Part shown: one piece after another, positions 1 through 6,337 of the stretch
Layout: the number at the start of each line of letters is the position of its first letter
How positions within the stretch are numbered: position 1 is the first letter of the stretch
Assembly (NCBI RefSeq): GCF_043575855.1
Contig: NZ_CP144375.1
Location: forward strand, 5,704,001-5,768,000
Direction: 5' to 3'
Length of the DNA stretch: 64,000 nt
Origin: Kutzneria buriramensis
GTDB lineage: Bacteria > Actinomycetota > Actinomycetes > Mycobacteriales > Pseudonocardiaceae
Made by a program: the position numbers and the translations under genes
The notes under the pieces: generated by a model
Seen by the model: the letters and a program-made list of their open reading frames with translations, nothing else
The model's database searches: none
What the model was told of the DNA's origin: nothing

Positions 1-551
1 CCCCGATCATGTTCCAGAACCTGGGCTACGGCGCGTCCGCCGCGCTGCTCGCCGCCGTCGTGCTCGGCATCGTCAAGGTGGCGTTCACGGTGGGCGAGAT
101 GTTCGTGGTCGACCGCTGGGGCCGCAAGCCGCTGCTGCGTGTCGGCGGCCTGCTGATGGCCGGCACGCTGATCGTGCTCGGCCTGTGCGTCAGCTTCATC
201 CACAACACCAGCGTCATCGGCCCGATCACGCTGGTGCTGCTGATCCTGTTCCTGGCCGGTTACGAGCTCGGCTGGGGCGCGGTCGTGTGGGTCATGATCG
301 GCGAGGTGTTCCCGCTGCGGGTCCGCGGCATCGGCACCGGCACCGCGAGCGTCGTGCTGTGGGCGGCGACGTTCACCATCACCTTCGTGTTCCCGGTGAT
401 GTACACGGGTCTCGGCCTGGCCGGCGCGGCGTGGATCTTCGCGGCGGTCTGCATCGTCCTGGTGCTGCTGGTCGGCAAGTTCGTGCCGGAGACCAAGGGC
501 CGCACGCTGGAGCAGATCGAGCTGGAGCTGCGCGAGCGCGTGACCGTCTGA
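1..551 (+). CDS. MFS sugar porter, C-terminal part (5' end outside window)
   Basis: The frame is open from base 3, so the true start lies upstream of the window and only about 182 residues of the C-terminal half are visible. Known of the family: these are 12-helix permeases that bring sugars into the cell by proton symport or facilitated diffusion. Seen here: the loop VDRWGRKPLL that follows TM8, four to five hydrophobic helices, an E-x-F-P-L-R-V-R-G-x-G segment, and the ending PETKGRTLEQIE, which is the diagnostic tail of the sugar porter family. The substrate cannot be read from this half. The next gene follows 31 bases downstream. Confidence 0.85.
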   Translation, partial: PIMFQNLGYGASAALLAAVVLGIVKVAFTVGEMFVVDRWGRKPLLRVGGLLMAGTLIVLGLCVSFIHNTSVIGPITLVLLILFLAGYELGWGAVVWVMIGEVFPLRVRGIGTGTASVVLWAATFTITFVFPVMYTGLGLAGAAWIFAAVCIVLVLLVGKFVPETKGRTLEQIELELRERVTV

Positions 552-569
552 ACTGTCGGACCCCCTGGG

Positions 570-575
570 TAGCGT
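570..575 (+). promoter_or_regulatory. Putative -10 box of a leaderless transcript (VOC gene)
   Basis: TAGCGT is followed by 7 bases and then the ATG at 583. This TANNNT-N7-start spacing recurs before several genes in the window and would place the transcript start at the start codon. It supports ATG 583 over the GTG at 574, which overlaps the box. Confidence 0.45.
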
Positions 576-582
576 GCCTGGC

Positions 583-1293
583 ATGACTACCCGACTGGAC
601 AACGTGGTCGTGGACGCGGCCGACCCGGCGGCCCTCGCGGGCTTCTGGTCGGCCGCGCTCGGCGCGGCGATCACGTACCAGGACGAGAACGAGGTCGATG
701 TCGGGCTCCCCGGCTTCGACCTCGCTTTCGTTCCGGTGCCCGAGCCCAAGACCGGGCAGAACCGGGTGCACCTCGACCTCGCGAGTGCGTCCGTCGAGGA
801 CCAGGCGGCGATCGTGGACCGGTTACTGGGTCTCGGCGCCCGGCACGTGGACATCGGCCAGGGCGACGTGCCGTGGGTCGTGCTGGCGGACCCGGCGGGC
901 AACGAGTTCTGCGTGCTGGAGCCCCGGGACGAGTACCGCGGCATCGGGCCGGTGGCGGCGATCGTGGTGGCCGCACGGGACGCCGTGGGGCTGGCTCGGT
1001 TCTGGGCCGAGGCGACCGGCCGGCTGCTCACCCGCAGTGGTTCCGACTGGGCGTCGCTCGCCGCGGACGCCGGCGCGTGGCTGGAATTCGTCGCCAGTCC
1101 GGCCGTCAAGACCGTCAAGAATCGGGTGCATCTGGACGTGCGCCCGTCGGCCGTCGACGACCACGCCGTTGAGGTGGATCGACTGCTCTCGGCGGGCGCA
1201 GGGTGGGCCGATCTTGGGCAGGGGGACCTGCCGTGGGCGGTGCTGGTCGACCCCGAGGAGAACGAGTTCTGTGTGCTCCGCCCGGCGGGCTGA
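583..1293 (+). CDS. Two-domain VOC / glyoxalase-like protein
   Basis: The protein has 236 residues and consists of two glyoxalase-like (vicinal oxygen chelate) domains, about residues 5-112 and 120-236. Each half has the pattern LVDPxxNEFCVL near its end and a matching QGD[VL]PW segment, so the gene arose by duplication. VOC proteins form beta-alpha-beta-beta-beta barrels that bind metal or sequester small molecules; members include isomerases, dioxygenases and antibiotic-binding proteins. No complete metal triad is obvious, so the activity is unknown. An upstream in-frame GTG at 574 would add three residues, but the -10 box at 570-575 argues for ATG 583. Confidence 0.8.
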   Translation: MTTRLDNVVVDAADPAALAGFWSAALGAAITYQDENEVDVGLPGFDLAFVPVPEPKTGQNRVHLDLASASVEDQAAIVDRLLGLGARHVDIGQGDVPWVVLADPAGNEFCVLEPRDEYRGIGPVAAIVVAARDAVGLARFWAEATGRLLTRSGSDWASLAADAGAWLEFVASPAVKTVKNRVHLDVRPSAVDDHAVEVDRLLSAGAGWADLGQGDLPWAVLVDPEENEFCVLRPAG

Positions 1294-1391
1294 TCCATCC
1301 GAACGGGCGATTAGGGCCTTACGACTCTGCGGAGTGCCGCTGTGGCTGCGTACCGTGCTGATCGCGCGGCGATCCGCGCACGTGTGGAGAA

Positions 1392-1425
1392 CTCGTCCTG
1401 CGGACGCCCCCCGACGCAGGACGAG
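1392..1425. terminator. Hairpin with 11-bp perfect stem
   Basis: CTCGTCCTGCG at 1392-1402 is the exact reverse complement of 1415-1425, with a 12-base loop. It lies between the two VOC genes and probably ends transcription of the first. There is no T-tract, which is usual for actinobacterial hairpins. Confidence 0.5.
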
Positions 1426-1497
1426 CCACCCACCGAGTCGCGCTCACCGGCCGGCTCGCCGTTCAGTCATGACCGTCGAGCCGGGAAGGTGACGCTC

Positions 1498-1860
1498 ATG
1501 GACCTCATCGCGTTCGTCCCCGTCACCGACCTCGATCGAGCCGTCGAGTTCTACGGATCCGTCCTCGGCCTGGCGCACGAGGAGACCACCCCGTTCGCCG
1601 CCGTGTTCCGGGCCGGCTCCGTGATGCTCCGCGCCACCTTGGTCGACTCCCTCCAACCGCAGCCGTTCACCGTGCTCGGCTGGGCCGTGCCCGACATCGC
1701 GGCCACCGTGGCCGAGTTCTCCGGCCGTGGCGTGGAGTTCACCCGGTACGAGGGGATGGGCCAGGACGCGGCCGGCATCTGGACCACCCCCGGCGGCGAC
1801 CGCGTCGCATGGTTCCGCGACCCCGACGGCAACACCCTGTCGCTGACCCAGTTCGTTTAG
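1498..1860 (+). CDS. Single-domain VOC family protein
   Basis: A 120-residue glyoxalase/bleomycin-resistance fold protein. It opens with IAFVPVTDLDRAVEFYGSVL, the typical first beta-alpha unit, and ends with WFRDPDGNTLSLTQF, the typical last strand with a metal-site or core Glu/Asp region. The length fits a one-domain member that works as a dimer. The ATG at 1498 is chosen because GGGAAGG lies 9 bases upstream; a GTG at 1489 is an alternative. The substrate is unknown. Lying next to the two-domain VOC gene suggests local family expansion rather than one operon, because the hairpin at 1392-1425 separates them. Confidence 0.8.
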   Translation: MDLIAFVPVTDLDRAVEFYGSVLGLAHEETTPFAAVFRAGSVMLRATLVDSLQPQPFTVLGWAVPDIAATVAEFSGRGVEFTRYEGMGQDAAGIWTTPGGDRVAWFRDPDGNTLSLTQFV

Positions 1861-1874
1861 CCGCAAGGCTTTCC

Positions 1875-2477
1875 TCAGCCGAGACCGATCTGCTGGTAGA
1901 AGTTCGTGTTGTCCCAGAACAGGAACTCCTCGTCCATCGTGCCCCGGCGGTTCCAGATGCCGACCGTCGCCATGTTGATGGAGTACTTGCGGTTGGTCGG
2001 GGCGATGAAGCCGCCCTTGCCGTCGGGCATGGGGCGGCTGAACGTGCCCTGCATGACGCCGGTGACCGCGGTCAGGTTGTCCTTGGCGACGCGGAGCGGG
2101 TGGCTGTGGATGCGGGTGTCCGGGGCCCACACGAACATGGCGGCCAGGTCGGCGATGTGCTTGTCGATGCCGTCGGTGTAGTGCCCGTCGGGCCAGTGCA
2201 CGCGGATGTTCTGAGCGTGGCTCTCGTGCAGGCGGGCCCAGTCGGCCTGGGTGAACACGACGAAGTCGAGTTCGTCGAACGTCCTCAGGTGCGCCCGCTC
2301 CTGGGCGGTCAAGTTGTTGGGGTACGGCGGGTTGGGCACAGGCGTCGCCGACGGGTCGGGCAACGGCGTGTAGTGCTCGGGGGCGGCCAGGGCCGTGCCG
2401 TCGGCCACCGCCGACAACGCGAGCGCGCCGAACACGGCGGCGCCGCCCCGTCCGATCAGGCTTCGACGGTCCAACAT
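1875..2477 (-). CDS. Tat-exported SnoaL-like / NTF2-fold protein
   Basis: The protein has 200 residues. The N-terminus MLDRRSLIGRGGAAVFGALALS has a twin arginine followed by a hydrophobic stretch and an Ala-x-Ala site near residues 30-33, so folded export by Tat is likely. The remaining 165 residues look like the SnoaL-like cone fold: ADWARLHESHAQNIRVHWPDG, HIADLAAMF, ETRIHSHPLRVA-like segments and a late MQGTF motif. Members are ester cyclases, ketosteroid-isomerase relatives or carrier proteins. Divergent from the LysR gene across a 130-bp gap, so it is a likely target of that regulator. Confidence 0.7.
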   Translation of the reverse strand: MLDRRSLIGRGGAAVFGALALSAVADGTALAAPEHYTPLPDPSATPVPNPPYPNNLTAQERAHLRTFDELDFVVFTQADWARLHESHAQNIRVHWPDGHYTDGIDKHIADLAAMFVWAPDTRIHSHPLRVAKDNLTAVTGVMQGTFSRPMPDGKGGFIAPTNRKYSINMATVGIWNRRGTMDEEFLFWDNTNFYQQIGLG

Positions 2478-2607
2478 GAGGTCCTCCTCGGCGAAAGGTG
2501 TTGACGGGCCTCATGAAACGGTCGGTGGCCGCCAGCGGGCCATTGCCCGTCGCGCATCCATTCATTCGTCAGGTTTATGGCATGGTTGCGACCGATAAGC
2601 TGGATCC
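2478..2607. promoter_or_regulatory. Divergent promoter region between SnoaL-like and LysR genes
   Basis: These 130 bp hold both divergent promoters. TTAT at about 2574 and ATAA about 20 bp later form a weak outward-facing symmetry, the kind of site LysR proteins use, but no strong T-N11-A dyad is evident. The regulator-target relation is inferred from arrangement only. Confidence 0.4.
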
Positions 2608-3486
2608 GTGTCCACCGCCCAGGAGCTGGTCGCACTTCGCTCGTTCCTCGCCGTCTACCGAACCGGCGGGGTCGCCCGCGCCGCCGAGCAGTTGGGATTG
2701 TCACAGCCGGCGGTGTCGCATCACCTGCGCGCCGTCGAGGGGTTCACGGGCCGGCCGCTGTTCGCCCGCGCCGGCCGCGGCATCGCCCCGACCGAGGCCG
2801 GCCACGCCCTCGCCGCCGAGATCGCGCCGCACCTCGACGGCCTCGACCTGATCGTCGACGGCCGCCGCACCGACGCCGTCGACGCCGGCCCGGTCTTCCT
2901 CGGCTCGCCCGCCTCCCAGTTCGACCGCCACATAGCCAGCGCCCTCGGGCCCCTCGTCGACCGAGGCGTCTCCCTCCGGCACCGCATCGGCCTCTCCGAC
3001 GACCTCGTCGCCGGCCTGCTCGACGACCGCCTCGACATCGCCGTCGTCACCAAGATCGAAGGCACGCCCCGTGCCCGCCTGCACCTGCGCCACTGGTTCG
3101 ACGAGGAGTTCGTGCTCATCGGCCGCCCCGACCAGGAGCCGTTCCGTGTCGAGGAGCTACCCCGCCGCCGTTTCGTCGGCTACTCCGAGGAGATGCCGAT
3201 GCTGCGCCGCTATTTCCGCACCTGCTGGGGCCTGCCCGCCCCGCCGGCCGCCGTGACGATCCCCGACATGACGTCGATCCTCACTTATGTCACCGACAGC
3301 ACGCTGCTCTCCGTGGTCCCCGTCCACTACGCCCGCCCAGCTCTCGCCGCCGGCCGCTTGGCCGTCCTGCACCGGCCCACCGCCCCCGTGCTCAACCCGA
3401 TCTACCTGGCCACCCGCCGCAACCGCCAGAACCGCCCCCACCTCAAGGCCGTCTTCGACGCCCTACTGGCAAGCGCAACGCAGTAG
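2608..3486 (+). CDS. LysR family transcriptional regulator
   Basis: The protein has 292 residues, the normal length for LysR. The winged helix-turn-helix occupies about residues 6-65 (LRSFLAVYRTGGVARAAEQ, then LSQPAVSHHLRAVE and the wing region GRPLFARAGRGIAPTEAG). Residues 90-290 form the periplasmic-binding-like effector domain. The start is GTG at 2608. LysR proteins usually control a divergent gene and themselves, which here points to the SnoaL-like Tat protein at 1875-2477. The effector is unknown. Confidence 0.88.
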   Translation: MSTAQELVALRSFLAVYRTGGVARAAEQLGLSQPAVSHHLRAVEGFTGRPLFARAGRGIAPTEAGHALAAEIAPHLDGLDLIVDGRRTDAVDAGPVFLGSPASQFDRHIASALGPLVDRGVSLRHRIGLSDDLVAGLLDDRLDIAVVTKIEGTPRARLHLRHWFDEEFVLIGRPDQEPFRVEELPRRRFVGYSEEMPMLRRYFRTCWGLPAPPAAVTIPDMTSILTYVTDSTLLSVVPVHYARPALAAGRLAVLHRPTAPVLNPIYLATRRNRQNRPHLKAVFDALLASATQ

Positions 3487-3493
3487 CAACCGC

Positions 3494-3723
3494 GGGAATG
3501 GGGGCGTGGGGGCAAAGCCCCCACATCGGGGGTCTGGGGGTCGTCCCCCAGATACAGACGGCGAGGGCTCCGGTCTGCGTTTTCGGCAGGCACGGAGCCC
3601 TCAAGCCCGGGAATGGGGGCGTGGGGGCGAAGCCCCCGCATCGGGGGTCTGGGGGTCGTCCCCCAGATACAAACGGCGAGGGCTCCGGTCTGCGTTTTCG
3701 GCAGACACGGAGCCCTCAAGCCC
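3494..3723. repeat. Two tandem copies of a 115-bp hairpin-rich repeat
   Basis: Copy 1 is 3494-3608 and copy 2 is 3609-3723, head to tail and about 97 percent identical, with four substitutions. Each copy carries three hairpins in a row: GGGGGC/GCCCCC with a 3-base loop, CTGGGGG/CCCCCAG around TCGT, and a 10-bp stem GAGGGCTCCG/CGGAGCCCTC with an inner CTGC/GCAG stem. Repeats of this GGGGGCGAAGCCCCC style are, as I recall, scattered between genes in Pseudonocardiaceae. They sit downstream of the LysR gene and of the tRNA, so they may serve as terminators for both strands. Confidence 0.85.
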
Positions 3724-3724
3724 G

Positions 3725-3795
3725 AGCGGGTGACGGGAATCGAACCCGCGTTTACAGCTTGGGAAGCTGTCATTCTACCATTGAACTACACCCGC
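3725..3795 (-). tRNA. tRNA-Gly (anticodon CCC)
   Basis: Read on the minus strand the gene folds as a full cloverleaf. The acceptor stem is GCGGGTG/CACCCGC with discriminator T, the D loop contains TTCAATGGTAGAA, and the anticodon stem ACAGC/GCTGT closes the 7-base loop TTCCCAA with CCC at 3761-3763. The T-arm CGGGTTCGATTCCCG follows. The 3' CCA is not encoded. Placement next to dcd is also found in other actinobacteria, as far as I recall. Confidence 0.95.
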
Positions 3796-3853
3796 AAGAT
3801 CGTTCCACAGCTTACACGACGAGGCGTCGGCGTCCAGCACTCGGGTGGGCGGC

Positions 3854-3859
3854 TACGCT
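3854..3859 (+). promoter_or_regulatory. Putative -10 box of leaderless dcd transcript
   Basis: TACGCT is followed by 6 bases and the GTG start of dcd at 3866. No ribosome binding site is present before that GTG, consistent with a leaderless message. Confidence 0.45.
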
Positions 3860-3865
3860 GTCCGG

Positions 3866-4447
3866 GTGCTGCTGAGTGACCGGGACCTGCGCAAAGAGAT
3901 CGAGTCCGGACGGCTGGTGTTGGAGCCGCTGGACGTGGATCTTGTCCAGCCGTCGAGCATCGACGTGCGGCTGGACCGGTTCTTCCGGGTCTTCAACAAC
4001 ACCAAGTACACGCACATCGACCCCCAGCAGCAGCAGGACGACCTGACGACGCTGGTGGAAACCGAGGGCGACGAGCCCTTCGTGCTGCACCCGGGCGAGT
4101 TCGTGCTGGGGGCGACGTTCGAGCGGGTGAGCCTGCCGGACGACCTGGCCGGCCGGCTGGAGGGCAAGTCGTCGCTGGGCCGGCTGGGCCTGCTGACGCA
4201 CTCGACGGCGGGCTTCATCGACCCGGGCTTCGAGGGGCACATCACGCTGGAGCTGTCCAACGTCTCGAACCTGCCGATCACGCTGTGGCCGGGCATGAAG
4301 ATCGGCCAGCTGTGCCTGTTCCGGCTGGAGAGCCCGGCGGAGCACCCGTACGGCTCGAAGCAGGCGGGCTCCCGCTACCAGGGCCAGCGCGGCCCGACGC
4401 CGTCGCGGGCATACCTGAACTTCCAGCGGACCGACACCAGGCGCTAG
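3866..4447 (+). CDS. dcd: dCTP deaminase (dUMP-forming type likely)
   Basis: The enzyme has 193 residues, the usual length of actinobacterial Dcd. It deaminates dCTP; in mycobacteria the homologue also hydrolyses the product and releases dUMP for thymidylate synthesis. Seen here: LLSDRDLRKEIESGRL at the N-terminus, GKSSLGRLGLLTHSTAGFID with the trimer active site Ser/Arg and Glu region near residues 107-130, GFEGHITLELSN, and the nucleotide-covering tail GSRYQGQRGPTPSRAY. The close match to the mycobacterial pattern suggests the bifunctional type; that step is inference. GTG 3866 is chosen because homologues begin with (V/M)LLSDRD. The stop overlaps the stop of the convergent CDF gene. Confidence 0.95.
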   Translation: MLLSDRDLRKEIESGRLVLEPLDVDLVQPSSIDVRLDRFFRVFNNTKYTHIDPQQQQDDLTTLVETEGDEPFVLHPGEFVLGATFERVSLPDDLAGRLEGKSSLGRLGLLTHSTAGFIDPGFEGHITLELSNVSNLPITLWPGMKIGQLCLFRLESPAEHPYGSKQAGSRYQGQRGPTPSRAYLNFQRTDTRR

Positions 4448-5427
4448 TCGGAGACGAACTCCTGGCCGTAGCGGGCGAGTACCCGGGCCCGCAGGTCCTG
4501 GTCCTCCCGCGGCACGGGCTCGAGGAAGATCTCGTCCAGCGCCGGGAACTCGGCGGTGAGCTCGGCGGCGATGCGCACGCAGGCCCGTTCCAGGTCGGCG
4601 GCGCCGAGGGCGTCGTCGAAGTCGAGGCGGGCACAGAGCAGCACCCGATCGGTGCCGGTGAGCATGGTGAGCAGGTCGACGACGACCTCGACCTCGGGCG
4701 CCTCGAAGAGCCGCTGGCGCACGGCCCGCACGAGGGCGGCGTCGGCCTGGCGGCCGATGAGCAGGCCCCGGTTGGTCCGCCCGAGCACGTACGCGCAGCC
4801 GGCGAGCAGCACGGCGATGAGTAGGGACGCGACGCCGTCGTAGACGACGGACCCGGTGAGCTGGTGCAGGAACAGGCCGAGGAACGCCAGCAGCAGGCCG
4901 ATCAGCGCGGCGGCGTCCTCGAAGAACACGGTCTTGGCGGTGGGGTCGTCGATGTCCCGCAGGTACTTGACGATCGAGGTGTCGTCCTCGGCGGCCTCCT
5001 TGCGGATCTGGACGACGGCCCGCGACAGCGACACGGATTCCAGCGCGAAGCCCAGCGCCAGCACGATGTACGCGACGAGCGGGTTTCCCTCGTCGGCACT
5101 GCCGTTGACGAGTGCGTCGTAGCCCTGGACGAGGGCGAACACGGCGCCGGAGGTGAAGATCGACACGGCGGCGAGCAGCGACCAGAAGTAGCGCTCCTTG
5201 CCGTAGCCGAAGGGGTGCCGACGATCGGCGGGCCGCTCGGAGCGGCGCAGCGCGGTCAGCAACAGCGCCTCGGTGATGGTGTCGGCCACCGAGTGCCCGG
5301 CCTCGGCCAGCATGGCGGCGGACCCGCTGATCACCCCGGCCACGGCCTTCATGAGGGCGATCCCGACGTTGATGCCGAGCGCCACCAGGACGGTCAGCGT
5401 GCTCTCACCGCTGCCTTCGTCAGCCAC
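4444..5427 (-). CDS. Cation diffusion facilitator (CDF) metal exporter
   Basis: The protein has 327 residues from the chosen GTG at 5427; a TTG at 5457 is possible but less likely. CDF proteins export Zn2+, Fe2+, Mn2+ or Co2+ in exchange for protons as membrane dimers. Six helices are visible. TM2 carries AEAGHSVADTITE with the HxxxD metal ligands, followed by HPFGYGKERYFW, the family signature. TM5 carries FFEDAAALIGLL with ED in place of the more common HxxxD, a variant seen in a CDF branch that may alter metal preference. A cytosolic C-terminal domain follows from about residue 215. The gene ends tail to tail with dcd. Confidence 0.88.
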   Translation of the reverse strand: MADEGSGESTLTVLVALGINVGIALMKAVAGVISGSAAMLAEAGHSVADTITEALLLTALRRSERPADRRHPFGYGKERYFWSLLAAVSIFTSGAVFALVQGYDALVNGSADEGNPLVAYIVLALGFALESVSLSRAVVQIRKEAAEDDTSIVKYLRDIDDPTAKTVFFEDAAALIGLLLAFLGLFLHQLTGSVVYDGVASLLIAVLLAGCAYVLGRTNRGLLIGRQADAALVRAVRQRLFEAPEVEVVVDLLTMLTGTDRVLLCARLDFDDALGAADLERACVRIAAELTAEFPALDEIFLEPVPREDQDLRARVLARYGQEFVSD

Positions 5428-5602
5428 GCGGCCAACCGTAACCGAGTTGGGACGCAACCGGGTGATGAGTTGGCACGTCCTTTCATGTTCACCTGAACAG
5501 TCGATGATGGACAGTTAATTCTCCTTGCAGCACAACGCAACCGAGGCCGCTGCGAGCACGTCCTCCGGGCGGTTGAGAACCACCGCAGGGGGGACGATTT
5601 CG

Positions 5603-6283
5603 ATGAGGCGCATCGCCGCGGCGGCCCTTGCCGCCGTGCTGTTACTACTGTCCGTTGCCGCCGCGCACGCGGACACCACCACCGTCACCATCTCGGGTGT
5701 CGCCTGGAAGGACCTGAACGGGGACGGCATCCGCCAGCCCGACGAGCCGCTGCTGCCAGGGATCAAGATCGGGGACACCGCGACCGACGCGACCGACCAC
5801 TACACGCTGCACGACGTGGTGGCCGCCGCGCCGTCGGTGCAGGCCTCGCCGCGAGCCATCGACGGCGGCAAGTACGTGTACATCCGACCGCACCAGGGTG
5901 ACGCCGCGACCGATATCGCGCTCGACCACTACGGCGGCCCGAGCTCGTGGGCGGACCCGGTCGGCACGACCGGGCTGGACATCCGGTTCCTCCGCGCCCA
6001 GGAGTCGAACGGCAACCGGGCCGCCGAGGTCAGCGGCAAGGTGACCAAGGAGATCGACGGCCGGCTGACCGCGCAACTGATCGACACCGACAGCGACGTC
6101 GACCCGTCGAACAACGCCGCGTCGGCGCCGACCACGACGTCCAAGCCGACCACCACGACCGCGCCGGTGGCCGCGGCCGCCCAGCTGGCGAACACCGGCG
6201 TGGACGCGGTGTGGTGGGTGATCAGCGGCGTGCTGCTGCTGGCGGGCGGCGTCGCAACCCTGTTCCTGGCCCGCCGCCGATGA
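5603..6283 (+). CDS. Sortase-anchored surface protein with LAXTG-type signal
   Basis: The protein has 226 residues. A Sec signal peptide (MRRIAAAALAAVLLLLSVAAAHA) is followed by VAWKDLNGDGIRQPDEP, the SdrD B-like/calcium-binding opening of prealbumin-type beta domains. A Thr-rich linker near residues 175-195 leads to LANTG, a hydrophobic helix and an RRR tail, the layout of a substrate for class E sortase (LAXTG) in high-GC Gram-positives. It is therefore expected to be covalently attached to peptidoglycan. No sortase gene lies in the window. ATG 5603 is chosen because it starts the signal peptide and has a purine-rich GGGGGGACGA before it. Confidence 0.8.
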   Translation: MRRIAAAALAAVLLLLSVAAAHADTTTVTISGVAWKDLNGDGIRQPDEPLLPGIKIGDTATDATDHYTLHDVVAAAPSVQASPRAIDGGKYVYIRPHQGDAATDIALDHYGGPSSWADPVGTTGLDIRFLRAQESNGNRAAEVSGKVTKEIDGRLTAQLIDTDSDVDPSNNAASAPTTTSKPTTTTAPVAAAAQLANTGVDAVWWVISGVLLLAGGVATLFLARRR

Positions 6284-6290
6284 CATACAC

Positions 6291-6323
6291 AAAGGGGGCG
6301 GTGCCGACGGCACCGCCCCCTTT
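6291..6323. terminator. Bidirectional terminator, 15-bp perfect stem
   Basis: AAAGGGGGCGGTGCC at 6291-6305 pairs with 6309-6323 across a 3-base loop. The A-run at the start and the T-run at the end make it work in both directions, serving the surface-protein gene on the plus strand and the Fe-S reductase on the minus strand. Confidence 0.9.
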
Positions 6324-6337
6324 ATGTATCGGAGGAA

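Noticed and set aside
3494..3723. CRISPR array
   Set aside because: Only two contiguous 115-bp copies with no spacers between them, and no cas genes.
3725..3795. tRNA-Gly as integration site
   Set aside because: No integrase, excisionase or direct repeat of the tRNA 3' end was found in the window.
2577..3875. Long open frame of 432 codons overlapping the LysR gene
   Set aside because: It is an Arg/Pro-rich shadow frame typical of GC-rich DNA, while the LysR frame has clear domain structure.
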